The notes: generated from the letters alone by a model not told the origin. A DNA stretch of 13,991 nucleotides from CAZOWW01 sp964583765 (GCA_964583765.1 CAZOWW010000142.1:1-13991), one strand, 5' to 3'. Positions 7,062 to 13,402 are shown, counted from the stretch's first letter. Numbers and translations: made by a program.

Positions 7062-7083
7062 CGGTGCCCGCTTGCGGGCACCG
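7062..7083 (+). other. Hairpin at the predicted 5' end of the rpmG mRNA
   Basis: CGGTGCCCG (7062-7070) pairs perfectly with CGGGCACCG (7075-7083) around CTTG, 36 bases before the rpmG start. It could end the tRNA transcript or cap the rpmG leader; there is no T-run. Confidence 0.6.
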
Positions 7084-7119
7084 TCCTGAGTCCGCCGTGA
7101 ACGAGAGAAGGCTCCCGCC

Positions 7120-7290
7120 GTGGCCAGCAAGTCGACCGACATCCGTCCCAAGATCACACTGGCGTGCGTGGAGTGCAAGGGTCGGAACTACATCACCAAG
7201 AAGAACCGCCGCAACGACCCCGACCGGCTCGAGCTGGCGAAGTTCTGCCCTCGCTGCGGTGGCCACCGCGCGCACCGCGAGACCCGCTGA
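7120..7290 (+). CDS. rpmG: 50S ribosomal protein L33 (bL33), zinc-ribbon form
   Basis: A 56-residue protein of normal bL33 length, a small component of the large ribosomal subunit near the E site. The four cysteines of a zinc ribbon are present as ACVECK (Cys16, Cys19) and FCPRCGGH (Cys43, Cys46), so this is the C+ form. ITKKNRRNDPDRLELAKFC is the typical core. The start is GTG 7120, with AGAAGG at 7106-7111 eight bases upstream. The gene sits between tRNA-Met and the HadA/HadB genes, an arrangement I recall as common in actinobacteria, and it appears monocistronic because a strong hairpin follows. Whether a zinc-free C- paralogue exists elsewhere, as in zinc-regulated pairs, cannot be seen here. 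Confidence 0.97.
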   Translation: MASKSTDIRPKITLACVECKGRNYITKKNRRNDPDRLELAKFCPRCGGHRAHRETR

Positions 7291-7390
7291 GGTCCGGGAC
7301 CAGGACGGTCCCCCAGCTGCCGCACGGCGTCCCGTGGCGGTGGTGACCCGGCGGCGGACGACCGGACCGACGGTCCGACCGGAGATGTGA

Positions 7391-7423
7391 ACCGCGGTCG
7401 CTTCCCAGAGGAGCGGCCGCGGT
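7391..7423 (+). terminator. rpmG terminator
   Basis: ACCGCGGTCGCT (7391-7402) pairs with AGCGGCCGCGGT (7412-7423), 12 bp with one G:U, loop of 9, followed by GCTTTG. Two weaker 6-bp hairpins (7296-7312 and 7363-7377) lie between the stop codon and this one. It separates rpmG from hadA. Confidence 0.75.
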
Positions 7424-7499
7424 GCTTTGCGTACGGGGGTGTCGGCGGGCGGGGAGGATCCCGCGCGGGGCACCTGGGTGCCGAGGGAGGCGAGCAGTG

Positions 7500-7943
7500 A
7501 TGGGCGTCGATCCGTCGATCGCGGGGCGGAGCTACCCGCCGTCCGCGACCTATCAGGTCAGCCGGGAGAAGATCCGGGAGTTCGCCGACGCGATCGGTGA
7601 CCCGGATCCCGCCTACCGGGACCCGGAAGCCGCCGCCGCGCTCGGGCACCCGGACGTCGTGGCGCCGCCCACCTTCGCGGTCACCATCGCCCAGCGGTGC
7701 GAGGCGCAGGTCGTGTCCGATCCGGCGTCCGGGATCGACTTCTCGCGGGTGGTGCACGGCGAGGAACGGTTCCGCCATCACCGGCCGATCGTGGCCGGTG
7801 ACGAACTGGTGCCGACGCTGCACGTGGACAGCGTGCGGGAGATGGCCGGCAACTCGATGGTGACCACGCGGGTGGAGATCGCCGATCTCACCGGCACGCC
7901 GGTGAGCACCGTCGTCTCGATGCTCGTGGTCCGGGGGGAGTGA
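7500..7943 (+). CDS. hadA: HadA-type MaoC-like dehydratase subunit
   Basis: A 147-residue single hot-dog protein of the FAS1-like dehydratase / MaoC N-terminal group, formerly UPF0336. In mycobacteria HadA pairs with HadB to form the (3R)-hydroxyacyl-ACP dehydratase of FAS-II; HadA stabilises the long acyl chain and HadB carries the catalytic residues. Visible here are VSREKIREFADAIGDPDPAYRD (residues about 19-40), the APPTFAVTI segment and the HGEERFRHHRPIVAGDEL strand, while the catalytic GDxNPxH motif is absent, as expected for HadA. ATG 7500 is supported by GAGGGAGG (7483-7490). The stop TGA is one base before the ATG of hadB, so the two are translationally linked. In lineages without mycolic acids the substrate is uncertain. 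Confidence 0.9.
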   Translation: MGVDPSIAGRSYPPSATYQVSREKIREFADAIGDPDPAYRDPEAAAALGHPDVVAPPTFAVTIAQRCEAQVVSDPASGIDFSRVVHGEERFRHHRPIVAGDELVPTLHVDSVREMAGNSMVTTRVEIADLTGTPVSTVVSMLVVRGE

Positions 7944-7944
7944 C

Positions 7945-8388
7945 ATGACGGGCGTGCTCGCATCCGCGGTGCCCACCTTCGAGTCGGTCGTGCTGGGGCA
8001 GGCACTACCGCCGCGGACGTTCCCGGTCTCCCGGGAGTCGCTGGTCCGGTACGCGGGGGCCGGCGGGGACTTCAACCCCATCCACTGGAACGAGCGGGTG
8101 GCGCGGGAGGTCGGCCTGCCCGACGTGATCGCCCACGGCATGTTCACGATGGCCACCGTGGTGCAGGTGGTCACCGCCTGGGCGGGGGACCCCGCGGCCG
8201 TCGTCGAGTACGGCGTGCGCTTCACCAAGCCGGTCGTGGTGCCGGATCCTGCCGGCGCGACGATCGAGGTCACCGGCGTGGTCGCGGCCCGGGACGAGCA
8301 GGCCCGAACGGTGCGGGTGGACCTGATCGCGCGCAGCGACGGCGAGAAGGTCCTCGCCCGGGCACAGGTCGTGGTGGCCCTGCGCTGA
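7945..8388 (+). CDS. hadB: HadB-type (R)-specific MaoC dehydratase, catalytic subunit
   Basis: A 147-residue MaoC-like hot-dog protein. The hydratase-2 motif GGDFNPIHWNE is intact with Asp42, Asn44 and His47, which in this family activate the water or proton of 3-hydroxyacyl thioester dehydration. Further family features are GLPDVIAHGMFTMATVVQ and VRFTKPVVVPD. The overlap-like spacing (one base after the hadA stop) and a GGGGGGAG ribosome site inside the end of hadA point to a co-translated HadA-HadB heterodimer. An MFS gene follows after 16 bases, so the operon probably continues. The presence of active-site residues here and their lack in the upstream gene mirrors the mycobacterial HadAB pair. 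Confidence 0.92.
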   Translation: MTGVLASAVPTFESVVLGQALPPRTFPVSRESLVRYAGAGGDFNPIHWNERVAREVGLPDVIAHGMFTMATVVQVVTAWAGDPAAVVEYGVRFTKPVVVPDPAGATIEVTGVVAARDEQARTVRVDLIARSDGEKVLARAQVVVALR

Positions 8389-8404
8389 CCGTGGCGCGCT
8401 GACC

Positions 8405-9721
8405 GTGTGGCGTGCGAGGTCCGTCCGCCCGGCGACGGATCGGCGGGCGGGGCCGGCCGTCCTCCCGGTGCACGCGGTCTTCCTGATGTGCGGGATCAAC
8501 CTCGCCACCTGGACGGGCCGGATCCCGGCGCTCTGCCTCGCCCTGCACCTCGGTCCCATTGCTCTCGGCCGCGCGCTGCTGTGCGGCGCGCTCGGCTCCG
8601 TGTGCGGGTTGCCGCTGGCCGGAGCGGTGGTGCGGCGGTCCGGACCGGCCCGCGCGGTGCTCGCCTCGGGCACGGTGTGCGCCGGGGTGCTGGTCGGGGT
8701 CGGTCTGGCGGGCGACGGGCGAATCCTGGCGGGCCTGCTCTTCGGGATGGGCCTGAGCACCGGGATCTGCGACGTGGCGATGAACGTCGAGGCGGCGGAC
8801 GTCGAGCGCCGCCTCGGCCGCCCGGTGCTGGCCCGGTTCCACGCGGGCTACAGCGTGGGGACCGTGCTGGGTGCGCTCACCGCCGCGGGTGCGGCCGCCG
8901 CCGGCCTGCCCGTGCGGGTCCACCTGCCGGTGGTCGCGGCGGTGGACCTCGTGGTGCTGGTGGTGGCCGTGCGCGGGTTCACCGCGTCCGTACCGGAGAC
9001 GCCTGCGGAGACCGAAACCGCGGCCGGCCCGGAGGTGACCCCCGTGGTCGCCTGGCGTGAGCGACGCACGCTCCTGATCGGCACGATGATCCTGGGGCTC
9101 GCATTCGCCGAGGGCTCGGCCATGGACTGGCTCGCGCTCGGACTGACCCGTCAGTACGGCCTCTCCTCCGCCCTGGGCGCGGCCGGGCTGTGCCTGTTCG
9201 TCTCGGCGATGACCCTGGCGCGGCTCGTCGGGCCCCGATTCCTCACCGGTCTCGGACGTGTGCGGGCCGTCCGGGTCGGGGGGCTGCTCATCCTCCTGGG
9301 GGTGTCGCTGCTCTCGGTGGGGCTGCTCCTGCCGCGTCCGGTGGCGCTGGGAGCGGCGGCGCTCGCCGTCCTGGCCTGGGGTCTGGGCGCGGCGCTCGGA
9401 TTCCCGGTGGGGGTCAGCGCCGCCGCGGACGATCCGCGTGCGGCCGCGGCCCGGGTGAGCGTGGTCTCCACGATCGGCTACCTGGCGCTGCTGGGTGGTC
9501 CCTACCTGCTGGGCGAGCTGTCCCATCTGTTCGGGGTCGTCCACGCGCTGCTCGTGGTCTGCGTGGCGGTCCTGGTCTCCGTGGTGGTCGCCCCCGCGTC
9601 CGCCGCCCCGTCCACGCCCGTCCTGGACCCTGTCGTGCGCCCTGGCCCTGCCGCGGACCCTGGTCCTGCCGCGGACCCTGGTATGGCTGAGGATCCCGGC
9701 GTCGGCCCGGCGTGGCGGTAG
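8405..9721 (+). CDS. MFS transporter (YbjJ-like)
   Basis: A 438-residue polytopic membrane protein with about 12 hydrophobic segments, of the YbjJ-like branch of the major facilitator superfamily. INLATWTGRIPAL near the first helix resembles the ATWxSRIPAL motif of that group, and GMGLSTGICDVAMNVEAADVERRLGRPVLARFHAGYSVG matches its segment after helix 4. The central loop (VPETPAETETAAGPEV) separates the two six-helix halves. Start GTG 8405 is the first in frame but has no clear ribosome site and lies in a 14-bp imperfect repeat that begins at the hadB stop; GTG 8480 would be a later alternative. The C-terminal tail is soluble, Pro/Ala/Asp-rich, and partly made of three 18-bp repeats. Substrate unknown; the link with hadAB or murB is positional only. 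Confidence 0.85.
   Translation: MWRARSVRPATDRRAGPAVLPVHAVFLMCGINLATWTGRIPALCLALHLGPIALGRALLCGALGSVCGLPLAGAVVRRSGPARAVLASGTVCAGVLVGVGLAGDGRILAGLLFGMGLSTGICDVAMNVEAADVERRLGRPVLARFHAGYSVGTVLGALTAAGAAAAGLPVRVHLPVVAAVDLVVLVVAVRGFTASVPETPAETETAAGPEVTPVVAWRERRTLLIGTMILGLAFAEGSAMDWLALGLTRQYGLSSALGAAGLCLFVSAMTLARLVGPRFLTGLGRVRAVRVGGLLILLGVSLLSVGLLLPRPVALGAAALAVLAWGLGAALGFPVGVSAAADDPRAAAARVSVVSTIGYLALLGGPYLLGELSHLFGVVHALLVVCVAVLVSVVVAPASAAPSTPVLDPVVRPGPAADPGPAADPGMAEDPGVGPAWR
9647..9700 (+). repeat. 18-bp tandem repeat in the MFS tail
   Basis: Units 9647-9664 and 9665-9682 are identical, and 9683-9700 is a degenerate third unit. They encode PAADPG, PAADPG, MAEDPG at the cytoplasmic C-terminus. Confidence 0.8.
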
Positions 9722-9752
9722 GGGGTGACCGGTGTGTCGAAAGCACGCCCAC

Positions 9753-9758
9753 TAGCGT
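9753..9758 (+). promoter_or_regulatory. -10 box for a leaderless murB transcript
   Basis: TAGCGT fits TAnnnT and ends 6 bases before GTG 9765, so transcription would begin at or beside the start codon. No ribosome-binding site precedes the GTG, which agrees with a leaderless mRNA. No good -35 is visible. Confidence 0.55.
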
Positions 9759-9764
9759 GAGCGG

Positions 9765-10817
9765 GTGCGTACCGCGGCCGTGAACCTGGCGAATCTCACC
9801 ACTCTGCGGCTCGGTGGCCCGGCCGAGGACTACCAGGCCGTGACGAGCACGGATGCGATCATCGATGCGGTGCGCGGCTGCGACGCGGCCGGACGCGGCC
9901 TTCTCGTCCTCGGGGGCGGCTCGAACCTGGTGGTGGCCGACGAGGGCTTCGCGGGCAGCGTGGTGCACGTGCTGAGCAAGGGCTGGACCCTCGAGAGCGA
10001 GGACGGCGCGGGCTCGGTCACCGTGCGGGTCACCGCGGGCCAGCCCTGGGACGACTTCGTGGCGCACGCCGTCCGGGTCGGGTGGGTCGGCGTGGAGGCG
10101 CTGTCGGGTATCCCGGGTTCCACGGGCGCCACCCCGGTGCAGAACGTCGGCGCCTACGGACAGGAGGTCGCCCAGACCGTCGTCGCGGTGCGTGCCTGGG
10201 ACCGGCAGCAGAATCGGGTGCTCACGCTCTCCGCCGCCGACTGCGAGTTCGGGTACCGGCACTCCCGGTTCAAGGAGGAGCGGTTCCGGAACGGGCCGAG
10301 GTTCGTCGTCCTCGAGGTCACCTTCCGGCTGGGGGTGGGGGACCGTTCGGCACCGGTGCGGTACACCGAACTGGCCGCGCGGGCCGGGGTGGCGCCGGGG
10401 GAGCGGGCGGACCTGGCCTTGGTCCGCGAGCTGGTCCTGGAACTGCGGCGGAGCAAGGGTATGGTCAGTGACCCGGACGATCCGGACTCCTGGAGCGCGG
10501 GGTCGTTCTTCACCAACCCGGTCGTGGACGCCGACCTCGCGGTGGGCCTGCCGGACGGCGCCCCCCGCTGGCCGGTGGCCGGGGGACGGCTCAAGCTCAG
10601 CGCGGCCTGGCTCATCGAGCGGGCCGGGTTCACCCGCGGGTACGGGCTGCCGGGCTCCGTGAGCCTGTCCACGAAGCACACCCTGGCGCTGACCCACCGG
10701 GGTGGCGGCTCGGCGGCCGAGCTGCTGTCCCTGGCCCGCACGGTGCGGGACGGTGTGCGCGACCGGTTCGGGATCGAGCTGGTGCCCGAGCCGACCCTGG
10801 TCGGCTGCGCCCTCTGA
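9765..10817 (+). CDS. murB: UDP-N-acetylmuramate dehydrogenase (UDP-N-acetylenolpyruvoylglucosamine reductase)
   Basis: FAD-dependent cytoplasmic enzyme that uses NADPH to reduce UDP-GlcNAc-enolpyruvate to UDP-MurNAc, the second committed step of peptidoglycan synthesis. In 350 residues the sequence shows NLTTLRLGG near the start, the FAD-binding LVLGGGSNLVVADEGF and GIPGSTGATPVQNVGAYGQEV, and then the active-site residues: Arg165 in FGYRHSRFK, Ser247 in SAGSFFTNP (proton donor in the family) and Glu342 in VPEPTLVG. The insertion carrying the tyrosine loop puts it with type I enzymes. Start GTG 9765 is fixed by NLTT spacing and the -10 box immediately upstream. It lies 43 bases after the MFS gene and is convergent with add; no convincing hairpin occupies the 56-base gap to add. 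Confidence 0.96.
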   Translation: MRTAAVNLANLTTLRLGGPAEDYQAVTSTDAIIDAVRGCDAAGRGLLVLGGGSNLVVADEGFAGSVVHVLSKGWTLESEDGAGSVTVRVTAGQPWDDFVAHAVRVGWVGVEALSGIPGSTGATPVQNVGAYGQEVAQTVVAVRAWDRQQNRVLTLSAADCEFGYRHSRFKEERFRNGPRFVVLEVTFRLGVGDRSAPVRYTELAARAGVAPGERADLALVRELVLELRRSKGMVSDPDDPDSWSAGSFFTNPVVDADLAVGLPDGAPRWPVAGGRLKLSAAWLIERAGFTRGYGLPGSVSLSTKHTLALTHRGGGSAAELLSLARTVRDGVRDRFGIELVPEPTLVGCAL

Positions 10818-10873
10818 CCCGGGCAGCTGCTGGGACGAGCGGGCCTTCCGGAACCTGACCTGCGCCGTCCGGT

Positions 10874-11956
10874 TCAGCTGATCCCGCGTCCCGACCGGCT
10901 CAGGTGCCCGGATCGGGCCCAGATGTGGTCGTCCGGGGCTGCGGCGAGCCACGCGTCGATCCCGGCGAGCAGGCGCGCACGCACCTGATCCGGCGCCCGG
11001 GAGGCCTCGACCGACGACCGGGCCAGGGTGGCCAGGACGGCGTCGTCCAGGCCGTGCACGAGTCGGGCCACCGCGTACTGGTCGGCCAGTCGCGGGCCGA
11101 ACAGCAGGGGGTCGTCGGCGCCCAACGCCACCTGCGCCCCGGCCTCGAGCAGAGGGCGCAGCGGGATCGCGGCCAGATCGGGGTAGACGCCGAGCGCGAC
11201 GTTGCTGGCGGGGCACACCTCGAATGCGACGCCCGCGGCCACGAGTTCCTCCAGCAGGTGGGGATCCTCCACCGCGCGCACCCCGTGCCCGAGGCGTCGG
11301 GGGTGCAGGGTGTCGAGTGTGGTCCGCAGATTCTCAGGGCCGAGCAGTTCGCCGCCGTGCGGCACGCTGATCAGGCCCGCACGGGCCGCGATCCGGAAGG
11401 CCGGGGCGAAGTCCTCGGTGGCTCCGCGCCGCTCGTCGTTGCTCAGCCCGAAGCCGATCACCTGACCGGGGCCGTCCCCGGCGAACCGCGCGGCCAGCCG
11501 GGCCAGGGTCCGGGCGTCCAGCGGGTGACGGATCCTGCTCGCGGCGACCACCACGGCGACCTGGCAGGTCGTGCGCAGACTCGCCTCGCGGGCGGCGTCC
11601 AGGACGATCTCCAGGGCAGGGGTCAGGCCGCCCACGAAGGGGGCGTACGAGGTGGGGTCGACCTGGATCTCGAGCCAGCCGGAACCTTCGGCCGCGTCGT
11701 CGGTGGCCGCCTCCAGCACGATCCGGCGCATCGTCTCCTCCGTGCGCACGCACGAGCGGGCTGCGTCGTAGAGCCGCTGGAACCGGAACCATCCCCGCTC
11801 GTCCGAGGTCAGGCGGAGGAGGTGGTGTTCACGCAGACTCTCCGGCAGCCGGATCCGGTGCTGCCCGGCCAGCTCCTCGAGAGTGGCCGGCCGCATGGAG
11901 CCGGTGAAGTGCAGGTGGAGGTGGGCCTTCGGCAGGGTCCGCACCGAGCGCGCCAT
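10874..11956 (-). CDS. add: Adenosine deaminase family protein
   Basis: A 360-residue zinc-dependent amidohydrolase of the adenosine/AMP deaminase family, converting adenosine to inosine in purine salvage. Family residues are His14 and His16 in HLHLHFTGS (metal), His200 in VPHGGE, His224 in LGHGVRA, CPASNVALGVYPDL, and Asp281-Asp282 in LGADDPLLF. Two motif variants deserve note: HFTGS replaces the usual HLDGS and HGGE replaces HAGE, so the substrate may differ from adenosine. ATG 11956 has no good ribosome site, and translation may depend on the small membrane gene 35 bases upstream on the same strand. The gene is convergent with murB, a neighbour pairing I recall from Streptomyces. Its first 37 codons are duplicated at 12850-12960. 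Confidence 0.85.
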   Translation of the reverse strand: MARSVRTLPKAHLHLHFTGSMRPATLEELAGQHRIRLPESLREHHLLRLTSDERGWFRFQRLYDAARSCVRTEETMRRIVLEAATDDAAEGSGWLEIQVDPTSYAPFVGGLTPALEIVLDAAREASLRTTCQVAVVVAASRIRHPLDARTLARLAARFAGDGPGQVIGFGLSNDERRGATEDFAPAFRIAARAGLISVPHGGELLGPENLRTTLDTLHPRRLGHGVRAVEDPHLLEELVAAGVAFEVCPASNVALGVYPDLAAIPLRPLLEAGAQVALGADDPLLFGPRLADQYAVARLVHGLDDAVLATLARSSVEASRAPDQVRARLLAGIDAWLAAAPDDHIWARSGHLSRSGRGIS

Positions 11957-12386
11957 GCACAGAGTCTGCCAGGTGCGGTGGTGACGTGAGGTCAGCTTCC
12001 TTGACTGATCGTGGTCAACAAGGAGACGACGAGCACCACCATGAGGGTGGTGACGAGGGTAGCCTGCACGCCGATCCGGATCAGGTCCCCGGTGGTGCGG
12101 GCCAGGCTCCTGGTGATCTCCCGCGTCAGGGCGGTGGTCCTGCTGGCCGCGCGGAAGAGGACTCTCAACAGGAGCACCAGTGCGAGGAACAAGAGGAAGA
12201 AGTGTGTGTCGATCGAGGCCGTGTTCATGACCGGTCCCTTCGGTGTCGGCACGTCCCGTGTCGTGCCGTCCGACATGAGGGTGCTGCGCGCTGGCGCCGC
12301 CGGGGCGTACGTCAGGGGCAGTGAGGCTGCGAGCAGCTGTCCCGGCGGCGCTGCCGGGACTCGGTCAGACCGATCGGATCCGTTTC
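11846..12386. repeat. 541-bp direct repeat, copy 1
   Basis: Matches 12850-13390 at a constant offset of 1004 bp. It covers add codons 1-37, the gap, the small membrane gene and its leader. Mismatches are at 11846, 11849, 11876, 11891 and 12374; the 482 bases between 11892 and 12373 are identical. Confidence 0.97.
11992..12228 (-). CDS. Small two-helix membrane protein, copy 1
   Basis: A 78-residue protein I do not recognise. Helix 1 is about residues 9-26 (HFFLLFLALVLLLRVLF), followed by a basic, threonine-rich stretch (RTTALTREITR, about 30-42), then helix 2 at about 53-74 (GVQATLVTTLMVVLVVSLL) and a short tail. By the positive-inside rule the middle loop faces the cytoplasm, giving a hairpin with both ends outside. 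ATG 12228 is chosen because AAGGGA lies 6 bases upstream; an in-frame ATG at 12276 has no ribosome site. The gene precedes add by 35 bases on the same strand and probably shares its mRNA. The identical gene at 12996-13232 shows no nucleotide change. Function unknown. Confidence 0.75.
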   Translation of the reverse strand: MNTASIDTHFFLLFLALVLLLRVLFRAASRTTALTREITRSLARTTGDLIRIGVQATLVTTLMVVLVVSLLTTISQGS

Positions 12387-12397
12387 GGTGCAAGATA
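12229..12397 (-). promoter_or_regulatory. Promoter and structured leader of the membrane-gene/add operon
   Basis: On the minus strand TATCTT (12392-12397) fits TAnnnT. Transcription would start near 12386, giving a leader of about 158 bases. The leader contains a perfect 8-bp stem, GTCCCGGC (12353-12360 read on the minus strand) with GCCGGGAC (12339-12346), and a 6-base loop. No -35 is clear. Confidence 0.4.
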
Positions 12398-12559
12398 ACC
12401 ATTCTATAGTGAGAAATGTGTGGTTAGTAGTGCAGTTCAGGTGTGTTATGCCCTATTGCGAGTACATGAAGTAGGCGCGCGGCGCATTTGATGCTCCTGA
12501 TCCTCGAGTCTCGTCCCGGTGGCGCAGGACACCCGGCGGTCGCGCCGCGGATGCGTCTG

Positions 12560-12799
12560 TCATTCGGCGTGGCGACGCAGACGAGTGGCCTCAGACGACG
12601 ATCGGTGATCGGATCGGCCACGATCGTGATCGTGCGGGTGCGGTGCCCGGTTCGAGGGGTGCTCCAGGACCCCGCCGATCGCGAGGTCGAGCGTCCCTGG
12701 ATCGAGGGGGAACTCCTCACCCTGCGCGATGCCGAGGTCGTCGAGACTCCGGTCGAGGAACAGACCGGTACGGGGCAACTGGGCGGGCGTTTCTGGCAT
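12560..12799 (-). CDS. Possible small hypothetical protein or gene fragment
   Basis: A 79-residue frame from ATG 12799. The first 50 codons have about 84 % G or C in third positions and read like protein (FLDRSLDDLGIAQGEEFPLD, then TLDLAIGGVLEHP), while the His/Arg-rich end does not and may follow a frameshift near 12640. The ribosome site is poor. The complementary strand reads almost as well, so orientation is open. I recognise no family. Confidence 0.22.
   Translation of the reverse strand: MPETPAQLPRTGLFLDRSLDDLGIAQGEEFPLDPGTLDLAIGGVLEHPSNRAPHPHDHDRGRSDHRSSSEATRLRRHAE
12597..12638. repeat. Two-block conserved element, copy 1
   Basis: GACGATCGG (12597-12605), 14 bases, then ACGATCGTGATCGTGCGGG (12620-12638). 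Both blocks recur at 13626-13667 with the same 14-base gap although the gap sequence differs. The second block contains the dyad CACGATC-GT-GATCGTG. Confidence 0.7.
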
Positions 12800-12849
12800 T
12801 TCCAGACCAGCACCAGATTTTCCTGATCGGATCCCTGTTCTACGACGAG

Positions 12850-12960
12850 AAGTCGGATCCGGTGCTGCCCGGCCAGCTCTTCGAGAGTGGCCGGGCGCAT
12901 GGAGCCGGTGAAGTGCAGGTGGAGGTGGGCCTTCGGCAGGGTCCGCACCGAGCGCGCCAT
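12850..12960 (-). pseudogene. Truncated add (first 37 codons)
   Basis: Codons 1-37 of add are repeated, then homology ends abruptly. The four differences (codons 22, 27, 36, 37) are all synonymous third-position changes. The metal-binding HLHLH is kept, but the catalytic HGGE, GHG and DDP parts are missing, so no deaminase can be made. The frame runs on with unrelated residues (LVVEQGSDQENLVLVW and beyond) to a stop at 12424-12426, a 178-residue hybrid. It follows copy 2 of the small membrane gene just as add follows copy 1. Confidence 0.88.
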
Positions 12961-12995
12961 GCACAGAGTCTGCCAGGTGCGGTGGTGACGTGAGG

Positions 12996-13232
12996 TCAGC
13001 TTCCTTGACTGATCGTGGTCAACAAGGAGACGACGAGCACCACCATGAGGGTGGTGACGAGGGTAGCCTGCACGCCGATCCGGATCAGGTCCCCGGTGGT
13101 GCGGGCCAGGCTCCTGGTGATCTCCCGCGTCAGGGCGGTGGTCCTGCTGGCCGCGCGGAAGAGGACTCTCAACAGGAGCACCAGTGCGAGGAACAAGAGG
13201 AAGAAGTGTGTGTCGATCGAGGCCGTGTTCAT
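12996..13232 (-). CDS. Small two-helix membrane protein, copy 2
   Basis: Identical in nucleotide and protein sequence to 11992-12228: 78 residues, two hydrophobic helices joined by a basic loop, ATG 13232 with AAGGGA 6 bases upstream. Here the downstream partner is the truncated add, so this copy would deliver the membrane protein without deaminase. Its leader is the same, but the promoter DNA beyond 13390 differs from copy 1: TATGCT (13397-13402, minus strand) takes the place of TATCTT. The two copies may therefore be expressed under different conditions. Function unknown. Confidence 0.72.
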   Translation of the reverse strand: MNTASIDTHFFLLFLALVLLLRVLFRAASRTTALTREITRSLARTTGDLIRIGVQATLVTTLMVVLVVSLLTTISQGS

Positions 13233-13402
13233 GACCGGTCCCTTCGGTGTCGGCACGTCCCGTGTCGTGCCGTCCGACATGAGGGTGCTGCGCGCTGGCG
13301 CCGCCGGGGCGTACGTCAGGGGCAGTGAGGCTGCGAGCAGCTGTCCCGGCGGCGCTGCCGGGACTCGGTCAGACCGAACGGATCCGTTTCAGTCGTAGCA
13401 TA
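13233..13402 (-). promoter_or_regulatory. Promoter and leader of membrane-gene copy 2
   Basis: TATGCT (13397-13402, minus strand) is a good TAnnnT -10 within one base of the position used in copy 1, predicting a start at about 13390, the very edge of the repeat. The 8-bp leader hairpin recurs at 13343-13364. No clear -35. Confidence 0.45.

Larger units (their letters stand above)
12387..12849. other. Unique spacer between the two direct-repeat copies
   Basis: 463 bp with no recognisable gene. The first 90 bases are markedly AT-richer than the rest. It carries one copy of the two-block element (12597-12638) with five GATC sites in 32 bases, and a weak minus-strand reading frame at 12560-12799. 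No insertion sequence, inverted terminal repeats or integrase is visible. Confidence 0.7.
12850..13390. repeat. 541-bp direct repeat, copy 2
   Basis: Second copy of 11846-12386. Identity is total from 12896 to 13377; mismatches are only at 12850, 12853, 12880, 12895 and 13378. Homology stops at 13390, where the sequence beyond becomes AT-rich and differs from copy 1. Confidence 0.97.

Noticed and set aside
10818..10875. Terminator between convergent murB and add
   Set aside because: The best stem is only 5 bp (GAACC/GGTTC) with a 15-base loop, too weak to call.
12229..12402. Longer N-terminus for the small membrane protein, starting at 12276 or 12402
   Set aside because: No ribosome site precedes those ATGs, the added residues are Pro/Arg-rich and non-hydrophobic, and AAGGGA is ideally placed before 12228.
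11846..12860. GGATCC at several repeat junctions (11851, 12376, 12831, 12855) as a sign of a cloning or library chimera
   Set aside because: GGATCC also occurs at several ordinary places in the window (for example within the second cyclase, hadA, hadB and add), so it is simply common here. An assembly artefact is still possible and is listed as a check.
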